NCBI RefSeq assembly: GCF_029543155.1
Contig: NZ_JARQXA010000001.1
Location: 62,001-126,000, forward strand
Direction: 5' to 3'
DNA length: 64,000 nucleotides
Source: Sphingomonas sp. HITSZ_GF
Lineage (GTDB): Bacteria > Pseudomonadota > Alphaproteobacteria > Sphingomonadales > Sphingomonadaceae
How positions within the stretch are numbered: the stretch's first letter is position 1; each line of letters starts with the position of its first letter. The notes beneath the pieces are model-generated. The model did not search any database. It had not been told where the DNA came from and saw only the letters and a list, made by a program, of their open reading frames with translations. The translations under genes were made by a program, and so were the position numbers. This document shows, one piece after another, positions 7,394 through 16,773 of the stretch.

Positions 7394-10300
7394 TCAGCGG
7401 GTCAGCGTCACCACATTGTTCAGGCGGGTCACCTCGGGCGCGTTGCCCGGCAGCGCGACGCGGACGCGCGCGGCACCCTTGGGCAGCGCGAGCTTCACCG
7501 TCGCGGTCTTAGGGGTGAGATCGAGCGGTGCGGCGAGGGCAGGGATGCCGGCGCTTGCCAGCACCTTGCCTGCCTCGTCCTCGACCGTCAGCGTGCCGCC
7601 GGACGTGCCCTTCGCACCCAGGCTGTGGATGGTGGCCGTGAGCCTGCCGCCCTTCACCAGCACGTCGTCGCTGCCGATACCGAGATCGGGCCGCGCGGCG
7701 ACCTCTTCCCCGGGCGCCTTCAGCGTGAACTCGATCTCGGTGGTCGCGTGCGGCGCGAAGGTGACGCGGGTCGAGGCGCTGCGCTCGAGGTGCAGCGGGG
7801 TGGTGGCGCCGTTCGACACCATCTCCCATTCGCCCGCAGCGACGTTCCAGGTCGACATATCGGCGGACTGGGGCGTGTCGCCGGTGTTGTAGGCGATCAC
7901 CTTGAAGTGCGTCGGCGTCGCACCGGGGACCAGGATCGCGGTCTTGAGTGCGCCTTCGGGATCGGCGAAGCGCCAGCTCACCGCATTGCCCGGCCAGGTC
8001 TGGTTGCGCCGGAGCGCGATGCCGCCCAGGCGCTCACGCTGGAGGATCTCGTTGGGCTGGTCGACGCGATCGGACCACCAATGGCCCTCGGTGTACATAT
8101 ACTGGCGCTGCGACTTGTCCGCGATCGCCGCGGCGTGCAGCGACTCCAGATATTTGGTTTCGCCGGTCGCATCCCAGGCAGCATATTGCTCGAAAGCGCC
8201 GCCCTTCTTTGTCTTTTCGGTGAGCGTCTTCGACCAGTCCTTGTCGCCGCCGATCAGCCTGACCACATTCTCGTTGATGTCCTGTACCGAGGCGGGGCCG
8301 CTCTTGCCCACCCGGGCGAGGATCGGCGTCAGATATTTGGCATCGCCGGTGAAGCGGTATGCGGCCCAGACCGCCTGGAGCGGGGTGGAGGCGCCGCCGC
8401 CGTCACCGGCGCGCTCGGCATCGCTGCGCCAATTGATCTCGTTCGGCCAGGTCCAGTTGCCCTTGGCGTCCTGCTTGCCGTGCGCGAGCAGCCCGTCGAC
8501 GGTGCCGATGATCAGCCCCCGGGCATCGGGATTGCCGTTATAGACGCCGAGCAGCACCGGTGCGTGGAGGACGACCCAGCTATAGGGCTTCTGCCACTCG
8601 AACGCGCCCTCGCGGTACATCTTGCGCGCGCCATACCAGTTGCTGGCGAAGTGCATGTGGCCAGCCGCATTGGGCAGGATCACGCCCTTCAGCGCCTTCA
8701 CCGTCGCCATCAGCCGCTCGATCGCGCGCGGCTCGCCCCAGTTGAGATAGAGCCGCTCGGCATCCGAGTTCATGCCTTCCTCATAGGCGTGGAGCTCGTC
8801 GGTGGTGATGTAGCCGAGGCCGTTCACCATCATGCCGTTCTTGTACACGGCCTCCGAAAGCGCCTTGAGCGAACCGTTGATCTTGTCGGGGTCGACGCCC
8901 ATCAGCGCCAGCCCCGGCCATTGCTGGGTCAGGTCGGTATCGTCCGAGATGCCGCCGCCGAAATCGCCGAAGGGGACCTGGCGATTGTCGATCCACCAGT
9001 TGACGAACTGGCGGGTGATCCTGAGGTCCTCAAGCTGGCGGAAGGCCCAGAGCGGCACGCCTGCGGGCGCTTCGGGCTGCTTGAAATCGGGCAGGTTCTG
9101 CGCGCCATAGCTGATGTCCGCCCAATAGCGGCGCCCCTCGACATTGTCGGGATCGACGCGCAGCAGATCGCTGACATCGGCGAAGACCCGGGCATACATG
9201 GCGGCGCGCTTCGAGGCGGTATGCTCCTCGACCAGGAAGCCCCAATTGTCCTTCACCTGGTTGAAGCGATCGGCGATGTGCTCGGGCAGCGCGGCGGCGC
9301 GATCCTTGAAGACCAGGCGGATATTCATCCCGTCGAGCGCGGCGGGGCCGAAATCCGGCGCGGCGGAGGCGACCGAGAGATAGAGGCTATCGTTGGTGAG
9401 GATGCGGTCGCGCAGGTCGAGCCAGAGCGTGCGCGCCTCGCCCGGGCGGACCGAGACCGACAGGTCGATCATGTCGCGGCCCGGCCAGATCGGGTCCTTC
9501 ACCTTGATGTTGAGTGGGATCAGCCCGTCCTTGCCGGGCGTCGCCTTGAGCGCCGGGATGTCGAGCGCAATGCCGTCCAGCCCGTCGCGGACATTCTCCC
9601 AGCCATAGTTCCAGGCGCGGGCGAGCGCGCGGCCGGCAAAGGCGTCGCCAAAGCCCGAAGGGATCAGCACATGAACGATCGGCATCGCGCCTTCGACATG
9701 CACGGCGGTACCGGTCGAGGCGGCGCTGCCGGCGCCCGCCGCTGCCGAACCGGCACCGGGGGGAAGCGCAAGCACGGTGTTGCGCTCGTCGGCGGGGTAG
9801 CGCGCGCGGATGAACTTGTTGAGCGGCGCGAGCGCGGCGAGATCGGCCGAGACCTTGGCGTCCACCATGTAGCTGAGCTTGAAGGCGCCTTCGGGCTCCT
9901 TGCCGGTGCCGACGTCATAGGCCCAGATTTCCTGGATCGGCTGTTCCTGCATCACATTGGTGAAGCGGAGCGTGCCGCCCTGCGCCTCGCCGAGCGACGT
10001 GACGCTGCGGACGACACCCTGGGGACGCCTGGCCAGGCTGCGGAAGCTGCTGCCATCGGCCGAATAGTCGAGCGCGCCATAGGCGGCGCCGCGAATCTCG
10101 ACGCGGTTGAACTTCTCGTCCTTGGGAACGGTCAGCGTGTAGGTCTTGCCGCCCTCGACATAGACGTTCCAGTCGGGCAGCTCGAAATAGTCGTCGCGCC
10201 CGGACAGGCGCGAGCGGTTATAGACGCCGGGCCAGGTGGTCTCGGCGATGCCGTCCACGCCCTTCCACATCCATTCCTTCAGGTCCTTCGCATCGGCGAA

Positions 10301-11161
10301 CTCAACCTTGCGGACGCTGGTGACCTTGTCGTCGAGCGCCGGCGGCGAAGCGCCGTCCCAGCCATAGCGGTGGAGCCAGGCGGCGCGCTTGCCGGCGTCG
10401 GACGGAGTGGGCGAGGGGGAGGGCTCGGCCTTGGCGGCGAGCGCGGCGATGCCGGTTGCATCGAGCATGCGGTCATAGACGCGGATCTCGTCGAGATCGC
10501 TGCCGCGCATGAAGTTGTAGCGGCTCTGCACCTGGTGCGGCGCCATCACGCGGCCGGCCAGGCCGAACTGATCGAGCCCTGTATCGAGATCGGCCTTCTG
10601 GTCCTTGCGCGCGACTTCCTTGCCATCGACGAACAGGCGTACGCCGACACTCTCGTCCCAGGCGAAGGCGATGTGCTGCCAGGCATCGGGCGCCGGGTTC
10701 CCTGGCAGCTTGAACGAGACGCGGACGCGAGAGAGATTGGCGTCGGTCACAAAGGCGTCGAAACCGTGCCCGTTCCAGTCGATGCGCAGGAACGCCATGT
10801 CCCAGCTCGAATGATCGGCATAACCGACGCGGAAGATCACGAAGGGCGCTTCACCCACCGGCTCGCGGCTGCGCCAGAAGAAGGAGAGGGTGCCGCGCTG
10901 CGCCTGGATGTTGCCCGGCGCGTTCCAGGCGAGATAGCCGTCGTCCGCCCAGCGAAAGGCGCCGCCGATCGCGCCATCGGGCACGGTTGTCACCTTGGTC
11001 TGGAAATTGGGGACCGCGTCGCCGCCTGCCTTCTCCGCCGTGCTGCCCTTGTCGCCAGAGGCGCGGAAGAGCAGGCCGTCGTCCGTGGTCTGCGCCGTGG
11101 CGGGGTTCGCGGCGAGTGCGAGCGCCCAGGCCAGGGCGATGCTGGTGGACGTGCGGATCAT
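7394..11161 (-). CDS. Very large secreted LamG-domain protein, putative glycan-active enzyme
   Basis: The 1255-residue product uses the ATG at 11161, spaced correctly from GAGAGG, and carries a signal peptide (MIRTSTSIALAWALALAANPATA-Q in two parts). Residues about 30-225 form a LamG/concanavalin-like domain (RGTLSFFWRSREP, GVRLFVDGKEVA). After a Pro/Ser linker comes a beta-rich region, then a helical stretch (about 650-1060) rich in Trp, Asp and Glu (FGGGISDDTDLTQQWP, YTEGHWWSD), which resembles alpha/alpha-barrel carbohydrate enzymes. The C-terminus is beta-sandwich-like. I cannot place it in a CAZy family. Its position in a uronate regulon suggests a lyase or hydrolase supplying uronic acids. 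A Gly/Ala-rich linker lies near residue 500. Confidence 0.8.
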   Translation of the reverse strand: MIRTSTSIALAWALALAANPATAQTTDDGLLFRASGDKGSTAEKAGGDAVPNFQTKVTTVPDGAIGGAFRWADDGYLAWNAPGNIQAQRGTLSFFWRSREPVGEAPFVIFRVGYADHSSWDMAFLRIDWNGHGFDAFVTDANLSRVRVSFKLPGNPAPDAWQHIAFAWDESVGVRLFVDGKEVARKDQKADLDTGLDQFGLAGRVMAPHQVQSRYNFMRGSDLDEIRVYDRMLDATGIAALAAKAEPSPSPTPSDAGKRAAWLHRYGWDGASPPALDDKVTSVRKVEFADAKDLKEWMWKGVDGIAETTWPGVYNRSRLSGRDDYFELPDWNVYVEGGKTYTLTVPKDEKFNRVEIRGAAYGALDYSADGSSFRSLARRPQGVVRSVTSLGEAQGGTLRFTNVMQEQPIQEIWAYDVGTGKEPEGAFKLSYMVDAKVSADLAALAPLNKFIRARYPADERNTVLALPPGAGSAAAGAGSAASTGTAVHVEGAMPIVHVLIPSGFGDAFAGRALARAWNYGWENVRDGLDGIALDIPALKATPGKDGLIPLNIKVKDPIWPGRDMIDLSVSVRPGEARTLWLDLRDRILTNDSLYLSVASAAPDFGPAALDGMNIRLVFKDRAAALPEHIADRFNQVKDNWGFLVEEHTASKRAAMYARVFADVSDLLRVDPDNVEGRRYWADISYGAQNLPDFKQPEAPAGVPLWAFRQLEDLRITRQFVNWWIDNRQVPFGDFGGGISDDTDLTQQWPGLALMGVDPDKINGSLKALSEAVYKNGMMVNGLGYITTDELHAYEEGMNSDAERLYLNWGEPRAIERLMATVKALKGVILPNAAGHMHFASNWYGARKMYREGAFEWQKPYSWVVLHAPVLLGVYNGNPDARGLIIGTVDGLLAHGKQDAKGNWTWPNEINWRSDAERAGDGGGASTPLQAVWAAYRFTGDAKYLTPILARVGKSGPASVQDINENVVRLIGGDKDWSKTLTEKTKKGGAFEQYAAWDATGETKYLESLHAAAIADKSQRQYMYTEGHWWSDRVDQPNEILQRERLGGIALRRNQTWPGNAVSWRFADPEGALKTAILVPGATPTHFKVIAYNTGDTPQSADMSTWNVAAGEWEMVSNGATTPLHLERSASTRVTFAPHATTEIEFTLKAPGEEVAARPDLGIGSDDVLVKGGRLTATIHSLGAKGTSGGTLTVEDEAGKVLASAGIPALAAPLDLTPKTATVKLALPKGAARVRVALPGNAPEVTRLNNVVTLTR

Positions 11162-11227
11162 GGGCATGCCTCTCTGAACGGATACAGGACGGTCTGCGCC
11201 GTCTCTCCTGTCAAGCATGGCCTCGGG

Positions 11228-11241
11228 TGACACCGGTGGCA
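11228..11241. promoter_or_regulatory. Candidate LacI-family operator, LamG side
   Basis: TGACACCGGTGGCA is palindromic at 12 of 14 positions around a central CCGG, as expected for a LacI-family operator. It lies 67 bp upstream of the LamG-protein start. The first ten bases recur exactly at 11304, 21589 and 22774, all intergenic. Confidence 0.6.
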
Positions 11242-11303
11242 ATATCTTTCTCGTTTCCCGGCTATTTCGATCTTCCGGCGCGAGGTGCGTTGACGCGACC
11301 GCC

Positions 11304-11317
11304 TGACACCGGTAGCA
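11304..11317. promoter_or_regulatory. Candidate LacI-family operator, uronate-operon side
   Basis: TGACACCGGTAGCA shares the TGACACCGGT decamer with three other control regions here and keeps 10 of 14 palindromic positions. It lies about 250 bp before the first gene of the uronate operon, or just before the possible broken ORF at 11320. Confidence 0.55.
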
Positions 11318-11319
11318 TC

Positions 11320-11564
11320 ATGGGGACAGCCGCGGACCCGAGCAAAGCCGGGCCGCGCACACTCGGAGAGGAGATCGCGCGCAAGCTACTCGACATGGTC
11401 CGGCACCGGTTCGGCCTGTCTTCTCCATCTTGGCGGAATCGTTGGAGGCGAGCGGTTCCGGGCAAGCGGGCGAAGCGGGATGGACAGCGATGTCGGGCGC
11501 GGCCGCGTTCGTGCGTGCCGACATGGCCAAGGGCTTTCATGCGACCTGCAATATGGGGAATTAG
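11320..11564 (+). pseudogene. Possible small frameshifted gene
   Basis: From the ATG at 11320 the reading looks protein-like for about 30 codons (TLGEEIARKLLDMV) and then degrades into arginine-rich, non-natural sequence. Another frame becomes protein-like from about 11412 (FSILAESLEA, AAAFVRADMAKGF) and stops at 11562-11564, just before the next gene. One indel near 11400 would join them into an 80-residue product. I recognise no family; a remnant of a regulator at this site is only a guess. A plain leader region is the alternative. Confidence 0.25.
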
Positions 11565-11566
11565 CG

Positions 11567-12370
11567 TTGATTGAAGGACGGGAACCGGCCGAGGCCATCG
11601 CCCAAGCATTTGTCTCGGCCCGCCAGGCGGGGAATGCACTGATCGACTATCCGGGCAAACTGCCCGGCACGCTCGACGAAGCCTATGGCATCCAGGAGCG
11701 CGCGATCGCGCTGTTCGGCGACCGTGTTGCCGGCTGGAAGGTGGGCAAGATCCCAGAGCCGCTCGACGCCACCTATGGCTCCAACCGGCTGACCGGCCCG
11801 ATCTTCGCCGATTCGATCGTCACGCCCGGCATCGGCGAAGTGCCCGTGATGCCGGTGTTCGAGCATGGCTTCGCCGCGGGCGAGGCGGAATATCTGCTGC
11901 GCCTGGGCGCGCTGCCCGAGAATTTCGACCGCGCCTGGACCAACGAGGAAGTGGCGCAGTACGTCGATGCCATCCATGTTGGCATCGAAGTGGCAAGCTC
12001 GCCCTTCCCGGGGATCAACATGCACGGCCCCGCGGTGACCGTCTCCGATTTCGGCAACAACAACGGCCTGGTGATCGGCGCGGCGATCCCGCGCGACACC
12101 GATTTCCTGGAATGGCCAGTGGCGCTGACCATTGACGGCAAGGTGGCCGGCGAGGCGACGGCGAGCACGATGCTGGATGGTCCGTTCGGTGCCGTGCGCT
12201 TCCTGTTCGAGCTTGCCGCCAACCGCCAATTGCCGCTTGCCCAGGGCCAGTGGATCTCCACCGGTGCGGTGACCGGCGTCCATCCCGTTCGCGTTGGCGA
12301 ACTGGTGGAAGCGCGGTTCGCGCATGACTACAGCGTCAAGTGCCGTATCGTCGGCATCCACGACGCCTGA
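11567..12370 (+). CDS. MhpD/fumarylacetoacetate-hydrolase-fold protein (2-keto-4-pentenoate hydratase-like)
   Basis: The likely start is the TTG at 11567, with GGGGA seven bases upstream; extension to an ATG at 11480 adds non-conserved residues. The 267-residue product has the length and pattern of the hydratase branch of the FAH superfamily: GWKVGKIPEP, GEAEYLLRLG with the metal-binding glutamate, HVGIEVASSPFPG and a C-terminal STGAVTGVHPVRVGE. Family members hydrate or decarboxylate 2-keto acids using a divalent metal. As first gene of a uronate operon it probably acts on a 2-keto-3-deoxy sugar acid or a related side product, but the precise step is unknown. Confidence 0.75.
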   Translation: MIEGREPAEAIAQAFVSARQAGNALIDYPGKLPGTLDEAYGIQERAIALFGDRVAGWKVGKIPEPLDATYGSNRLTGPIFADSIVTPGIGEVPVMPVFEHGFAAGEAEYLLRLGALPENFDRAWTNEEVAQYVDAIHVGIEVASSPFPGINMHGPAVTVSDFGNNNGLVIGAAIPRDTDFLEWPVALTIDGKVAGEATASTMLDGPFGAVRFLFELAANRQLPLAQGQWISTGAVTGVHPVRVGELVEARFAHDYSVKCRIVGIHDA

Positions 12371-12403
12371 TTCGGCGCGCGCGGGGAAAAAATAAGGGAG
12401 AGA

Positions 12404-13717
12404 ATGATGGCGAGTAAGGGAGAGGCGGCAGTCTCCGGCGCGGTGTCGCGCGTCGGGCGCTACCGCTGGGTGATCGTGGGGCTGCTCTTTGCCGCCACTG
12501 CCATCAACTATGTCGACCGGCAGATGATTGCGGTGCTCAAGCCCGATCTCTCCAAGGAACTCGGCTGGTCCGAGACCGACTACGCCAACATCGTCTTCTA
12601 CTTCCAGGCCGCCTATGCGATCGGCTATCTCGCCTTCGGCAAGATCGTCGACGCGATCGGCGCGCGCTTCGGCTATGCCATCGCCGTCGTGATCTGGACG
12701 ATCGCGCACGTGGCGCATGGCGGCGTGCATACGGTCATGCAGTTCACCCTGGCCCGCTTCGGCCTGGGCATCGGTGAATCGGGCAACTTCCCGGCAGGCG
12801 TGAAATCGGTCGCGGACTGGTTCCCGGCCAAGGAGCGCGCCTTCGCCGTCGGCCTGTTCAACGCGGGCTCGAACGTGGGCGCGATCCTGACGCCGCTGCT
12901 GATCTGGGCGATGGTGCCGGCATTTGGCTGGCGCATGACCTTCGTGATCACCGGCGTGTTCGGCGTGGTCTGGCTGATCGCCTGGCTCGCCATCTTCCGC
13001 GACAAGCCGGCCGATCACCCCAAGGTGGGGGCCGAGGAGCTTGCCTATATTTCCCAGGATCCGGCCGATCCCGCGGTGCAGGTGAAGAACCTGTGGGGCA
13101 AGATGCTCGTCACCCGCGAAACCTGGGCCTTCGCGCTCGGCAAGTTCTTCATCGATCCGATCTGGTGGTTCTACCTGTTCTGGCTGCCGAGCTGGCTGGG
13201 CAAGGAATATGGGCTGAACCTGACGAGCTGGGATTCGCCCACCGCGGCAATCGCGCTCGGTGCGATCTACCTGATCTCCGATGTCGGCTCGGTCGCGGGC
13301 GGCTGGCTGTCGGGCAAGCTGATGGCGACGGGCATGAGCGTGAACAAGGCGCGCAAGCTGACCATGCTGATCTCGGCCTGCTTCGTGCTGCCGGTGATGT
13401 TCACCACCTTCTACGGCAATCTGTGGCTCAGCGTGTTCGTGGTCGGCGTGGCTGCGGCTGCGCACCAGAGCTTCTCGGCGACCCTCTACACCATCCCGTC
13501 GGACACGGTGCCGCGCTTCGCAGTGGGCTCGGTTATCGGCATCGGCGGCACGATCGGCGCCGTCGGCGGCATGGTCTTCTCCAAGTATGCGGGTTATGTG
13601 CTCGATGCGATCGGGAGCTATGCGCCGCTGTTCATCGTCGCCGGTGCGGCCTATTTCCTCGCGCTGCTTTCGATCCACCTGCTTTCGCCGCGCCTGGCGC
13701 GCGTCGACGTCGCGTAA
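12404..13717 (+). CDS. MFS transporter, hexuronate (ExuT-like) type
   Basis: The 437-residue protein has about 12 membrane segments and the N-terminal hallmark of the anion:cation symporter branch of the MFS (AINYVDRQMIAVLKPDL, then GIGESGNFPAGVKSVADWFP). ExuT-type transporters import galacturonate and glucuronate with protons. AAGGGAGAGA precedes the start. It lies 33 bp after the hydratase-like gene and 16 bp before uxaC, so uptake and the first catabolic step are co-transcribed. A monomeric or oligomeric uronate substrate is inferred from neighbours. Confidence 0.87.
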   Translation: MMASKGEAAVSGAVSRVGRYRWVIVGLLFAATAINYVDRQMIAVLKPDLSKELGWSETDYANIVFYFQAAYAIGYLAFGKIVDAIGARFGYAIAVVIWTIAHVAHGGVHTVMQFTLARFGLGIGESGNFPAGVKSVADWFPAKERAFAVGLFNAGSNVGAILTPLLIWAMVPAFGWRMTFVITGVFGVVWLIAWLAIFRDKPADHPKVGAEELAYISQDPADPAVQVKNLWGKMLVTRETWAFALGKFFIDPIWWFYLFWLPSWLGKEYGLNLTSWDSPTAAIALGAIYLISDVGSVAGGWLSGKLMATGMSVNKARKLTMLISACFVLPVMFTTFYGNLWLSVFVVGVAAAAHQSFSATLYTIPSDTVPRFAVGSVIGIGGTIGAVGGMVFSKYAGYVLDAIGSYAPLFIVAGAAYFLALLSIHLLSPRLARVDVA

Positions 13718-13733
13718 AAGGAAGGATTGATCG

Positions 13734-15176
13734 ATGGCCCGGCCCCTGAAGCTAGACCCTGACCGGCTGTTCCCGGCGGAGGACCGCACGCGGGATATCG
13801 CGCGTGCGCTCTATGCCGAAGTGGCCGGGCTGCCGATCATCAGCCCGCACGGGCACACCGATCCGACCTGGTTCTCGACCAACGCCAACTGGTCGAACGC
13901 CACCGAGCTGCTGCTTTCGCCGGATCATTACATCTACCGCATGCTCTATTCGCAGGGCGTCTCGCTCGACGATCTCTGCGTGCCGAGCAAGGCGGGCATG
14001 CCCGGGACCGATCCGCGCGAGGCGTGGCGGACCTTTGCCCAGCACACCTATCTGTTCCGCGGCACGCCTTCGGCGATGTGGCTGGGCCATGTGTTCGGCG
14101 AGGTGTTCGGCTTTGACGTCGCGCTCGATGCCTCCACCGCCGATCACTATTACGACACGATCAACGCCAAGCTGGCGACCGACGCGTTCAAGCCGCGCGC
14201 GCTGTTCGATCGCTTCAACATCGGCTTCCTCGCCACCACCGAGGGCCCGCAGGACGACCTGTCGCCGCACCATGCGATCCACAACAGCGGCTGGGGAGGC
14301 CGGGTGGTCACCACCTATCGCCCGGACGCGGTGATCGACGTCGAGCACGAGCAGTTCGCCGGAGCGATGAAGATTTTCGCCGAGAAGACCGGCGAGGACG
14401 TGTATAGCTGGGACGGCTATCTGGCCGCGCACCGCAAGCGCCGCGCCGATTTCCGCGCCGCCGGCGCGACTGCGACCGATCACGGACACCCGACCGCGGC
14501 CACCGCAAACCTGAGCAAGGACGAAGCCGAGCGGCTGTTCCGCACGATCCTGTCCGACAGCTGGACCCCGGCCGATGCCGAGCTGTTCCGCGCGCAGATG
14601 CTGACCGAGATGGCGGCGATGAGCGTCGAGGACGGGATGGTGATGCAGATCCATCCGGGCAGTTTCCGCAACCACAATGGCGGGCTGTTCGCGAGCCATG
14701 GTCGCGACAAGGGCGCGGACATCCCGATGCGCACCGATTACGTGCACGCGCTCAAGCCGCTGCTCGACCGGTTCGGTACAAGCACCGAGCTCTCGATCAT
14801 CCTCTTCACGCTCGACGAGACTGTCTATGCCCGCGAGCTGGCGCCGCTGGCCGGCCATTATCCGTGCCTGAAGCTGGGGCCCAGCTGGTGGTTCCACGAC
14901 AGCCCCGAGGGCATGCGCCGCTTCCGCGAGCAGGTGACCGAGACCGCCGGCTTCTACAACACCGTCGGCTTCAACGACGACACCCGTGCCTTCCTGTCGA
15001 TCCCCGCGCGCCACGACGTCGCCCGGCGGATCGACTGCGGCTTCCTCGCCCGGCTGGTCGCCGAGGGGCGGCTGCTCGACTGGGAAGCGGCGGAACTGGC
15101 GCACGAGCTCACCAACGGGCTGGTGCGCAAGGCGTACAGGCTCGACGAGGCACCGCGGCGCGCCGAGGCGGCCTGA
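13734..15176 (+). CDS. uxaC: Glucuronate/galacturonate isomerase
   Basis: The 480-residue protein matches UxaC in length and motifs: the N-terminal ISPHGHTDP metal-site region, FNTATTEGP-like FLATTEGPQDD, MQIHPGSFRNHN and the C-terminal GFNDDTRAF. It interconverts D-glucuronate and D-fructuronate or D-galacturonate and D-tagaturonate in the cytoplasm. AAGGAAGG precedes the ATG. The reductases UxaB/UxuB that would follow in the E. coli-type route are not in this window; the neighbouring RpiB-family gene may do related work. Confidence 0.93.
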   Translation: MARPLKLDPDRLFPAEDRTRDIARALYAEVAGLPIISPHGHTDPTWFSTNANWSNATELLLSPDHYIYRMLYSQGVSLDDLCVPSKAGMPGTDPREAWRTFAQHTYLFRGTPSAMWLGHVFGEVFGFDVALDASTADHYYDTINAKLATDAFKPRALFDRFNIGFLATTEGPQDDLSPHHAIHNSGWGGRVVTTYRPDAVIDVEHEQFAGAMKIFAEKTGEDVYSWDGYLAAHRKRRADFRAAGATATDHGHPTAATANLSKDEAERLFRTILSDSWTPADAELFRAQMLTEMAAMSVEDGMVMQIHPGSFRNHNGGLFASHGRDKGADIPMRTDYVHALKPLLDRFGTSTELSIILFTLDETVYARELAPLAGHYPCLKLGPSWWFHDSPEGMRRFREQVTETAGFYNTVGFNDDTRAFLSIPARHDVARRIDCGFLARLVAEGRLLDWEAAELAHELTNGLVRKAYRLDEAPRRAEAA

Positions 15177-15238
15177 TCCATTCACAGGGGCAATCCCCAG
15201 GCCCGGTCGCCCCGCCGGACAGATGTAGAGGAAGTGTC

Positions 15239-15901
15239 ATGAAGATCGCGCTGATCACCGAGAACAGCCAGGCCGCCAAGAACGGCATCATCCACGACGC
15301 GCTGACCGGCGTCGCCGAGCCGCTGGGCCACCAGGTCTTCAACTACGGCATGTACTCGGCCGAGGACGAGGCCTCGCTGACCTATGTCATGAACGGCCTG
15401 CTCGCCGGCATCCTGCTCAACTCGGGCGCGGCCGACTTCGTCGTCACCGGCTGCGGCACCGGCATGGGATCGATGCTCGCCTGCAATGCGATGCCCGGCG
15501 TGTTCTGCGGCCTGGTGATCGATCCGACGGATGCCTTCCTGTTCGGCCAGATCAACGACGGCAACGCGATCTCGATGCCCTATGCCAAGGGCTTCGGCTG
15601 GGCCGCCGAGCTGAACCTGCGCGACGTCTATGCCAAGCTGTTCGACGGCGAGCGCGGCCTCGGCTACCCCAAGGAACGCGCCGAGATCATGCGCAAGAAC
15701 CGCGGTATCCTGAAGGACCTCAAGGCGGTGACCTGCAACGACATGCTGACCGTGCTCAAGAATGTCGACCAGGACCTGCTGCGCGCCGCGATCGCCGGCG
15801 AGAAGTTCGCCGAGTATTTCTACGCCAATTCGCAGGATGCCGAGATCAGCGCCTATCTCAAGGGCCTGACCCAGGGCGCACGCGAAGCCGAGCCCGCCTG
15901 A
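15239..15901 (+). CDS. RpiB/LacA/LacB family sugar isomerase
   Basis: The 220-residue protein starts at an ATG preceded by AGAGGAAG. It has the family's N-terminal [15 protein letters not shown] strand-loop, a [13 protein letters not shown] motif matching the catalytic Cys/anion-binding loop region, and [20 protein letters not shown] resembling the substrate loop. Family members isomerise aldose/ketose phosphates. It lies between uxaC and kduI, 26 bp from kduI. A role with a keto-deoxy-uronate is inferred from this position and not established by sequence. Confidence 0.82.
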   Translation: MKIALITENSQAAKNGIIHDALTGVAEPLGHQVFNYGMYSAEDEASLTYVMNGLLAGILLNSGAADFVVTGCGTGMGSMLACNAMPGVFCGLVIDPTDAFLFGQINDGNAISMPYAKGFGWAAELNLRDVYAKLFDGERGLGYPKERAEIMRKNRGILKDLKAVTCNDMLTVLKNVDQDLLRAAIAGEKFAEYFYANSQDAEISAYLKGLTQGAREAEPA

Positions 15902-15927
15902 ACCTCCTCGCCGCTGGGAGCCCCGCC

Positions 15928-16761
15928 ATGTTCGACCGGACCTATTACGCCACGCACCCCGACATGATGGAGTGCGTTTCGAACGAGGAACTCCGCGACC
16001 GCTACCTGATCACGGACCTGTTCCGGGAAGGCGAAGTCGTGCTGAACTACACCCATGCCGATCGCATGGTGATCGGCGGGGCGACGCCGGGCACGGGCAG
16101 CGTCAAGCTGCCCGACCAGACCGAGCCGGCATCGGCGGCGGGGCATCCGTTCCTCGAGCGCCGCGAACTGGCAGTGGTCAATATCGGCGAGTCGGGCACC
16201 GTCACGGTCGATGGCGAGGCGTTCGCGCTGGGCAACAAGGATTGCCTGTACGTGACGATGGGCGCGGCGGACGTGCAGTTCGCCGGGGCCGGCGCGCGCT
16301 ACTATCTGGTGTCGTGCCCGGCGCACAAGGCGTTCACCACGCGCAAGCTGGGCATCGCGGATGCCAACCGGCTGGACCGTGGCTCGCTCGAGGAATCGAA
16401 CGAGCGTTCGATCTACCAGCTCGTCATTCCCGGCATCTGCGACAGTGCGCAGCTGGTGATGGGACTGACCACGCTCAAGCCTGGGTCGGTGTGGAATACC
16501 ATGCCGTGCCACGTCCATGAGCGGCGCTCGGAAATCTATCTCTACACCGATCTCGGCGAGAGCGACCGCGTCTTCCATTATATGGGCGAACCCGACGCGC
16601 TGCGCCACATCGTGATCGCGAACCAGGAAGCGGTGATCTCGCCGCCCTGGTCGGTGCACATGGGTTCGGGCACGCGCGCCTATACCTTCATCTGGGCGAT
16701 GGCGGGCGAGAACCAGGATTATACCGACATGAACGTTATGGACATCTGCCAGCTGGCTTGA
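15928..16761 (+). CDS. kduI: 5-keto-4-deoxyuronate isomerase
   Basis: The 277-residue cupin protein has KduI length and signatures: start [14 protein letters not shown], central GMTTL-like [28 protein letters not shown] (in parts) carrying the zinc ligands His, His and Glu, and the C-terminal [15 protein letters not shown] with the last His. It converts 5-keto-4-deoxyuronate, formed spontaneously from unsaturated uronates released by polysaccharide lyases, to 3-deoxy-D-glycero-2,5-hexodiulosonate. Its presence implies that a lyase product, not only free uronic acid, enters this pathway. Confidence 0.95.
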   Translation: MFDRTYYATHPDMMECVSNEELRDRYLITDLFREGEVVLNYTHADRMVIGGATPGTGSVKLPDQTEPASAAGHPFLERRELAVVNIGESGTVTVDGEAFALGNKDCLYVTMGAADVQFAGAGARYYLVSCPAHKAFTTRKLGIADANRLDRGSLEESNERSIYQLVIPGICDSAQLVMGLTTLKPGSVWNTMPCHVHERRSEIYLYTDLGESDRVFHYMGEPDALRHIVIANQEAVISPPWSVHMGSGTRAYTFIWAMAGENQDYTDMNVMDICQLA

Positions 16762-16773
16762 GCCATCTCAACT

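Larger units (their letters stand above)
11162..11566. other. Divergent control region between the LamG operon and the uronate operon
   Basis: This 405-bp gap separates two outward-pointing operons. It holds two copies of the decamer TGACACCGGT (11228 and 11304), one placed for each operon, and a stretch with coding-like composition in two frames (11320-11564) described separately. I could not assign confident -35/-10 elements. Confidence 0.6.

Noticed and set aside
7310..11230. A 1306-codon open frame on the plus strand opposite the LamG gene
   Set aside because: Composition is typical of antisense frames in GC-rich DNA, and the minus-strand protein has a signal peptide and a recognisable domain.
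11561..13789. A 742-codon minus-strand frame opposite the MFS transporter and hydratase-like genes
   Set aside because: It spans two real genes and an intergenic gap on the other strand, and has His/Arg/Asp-rich shadow composition.
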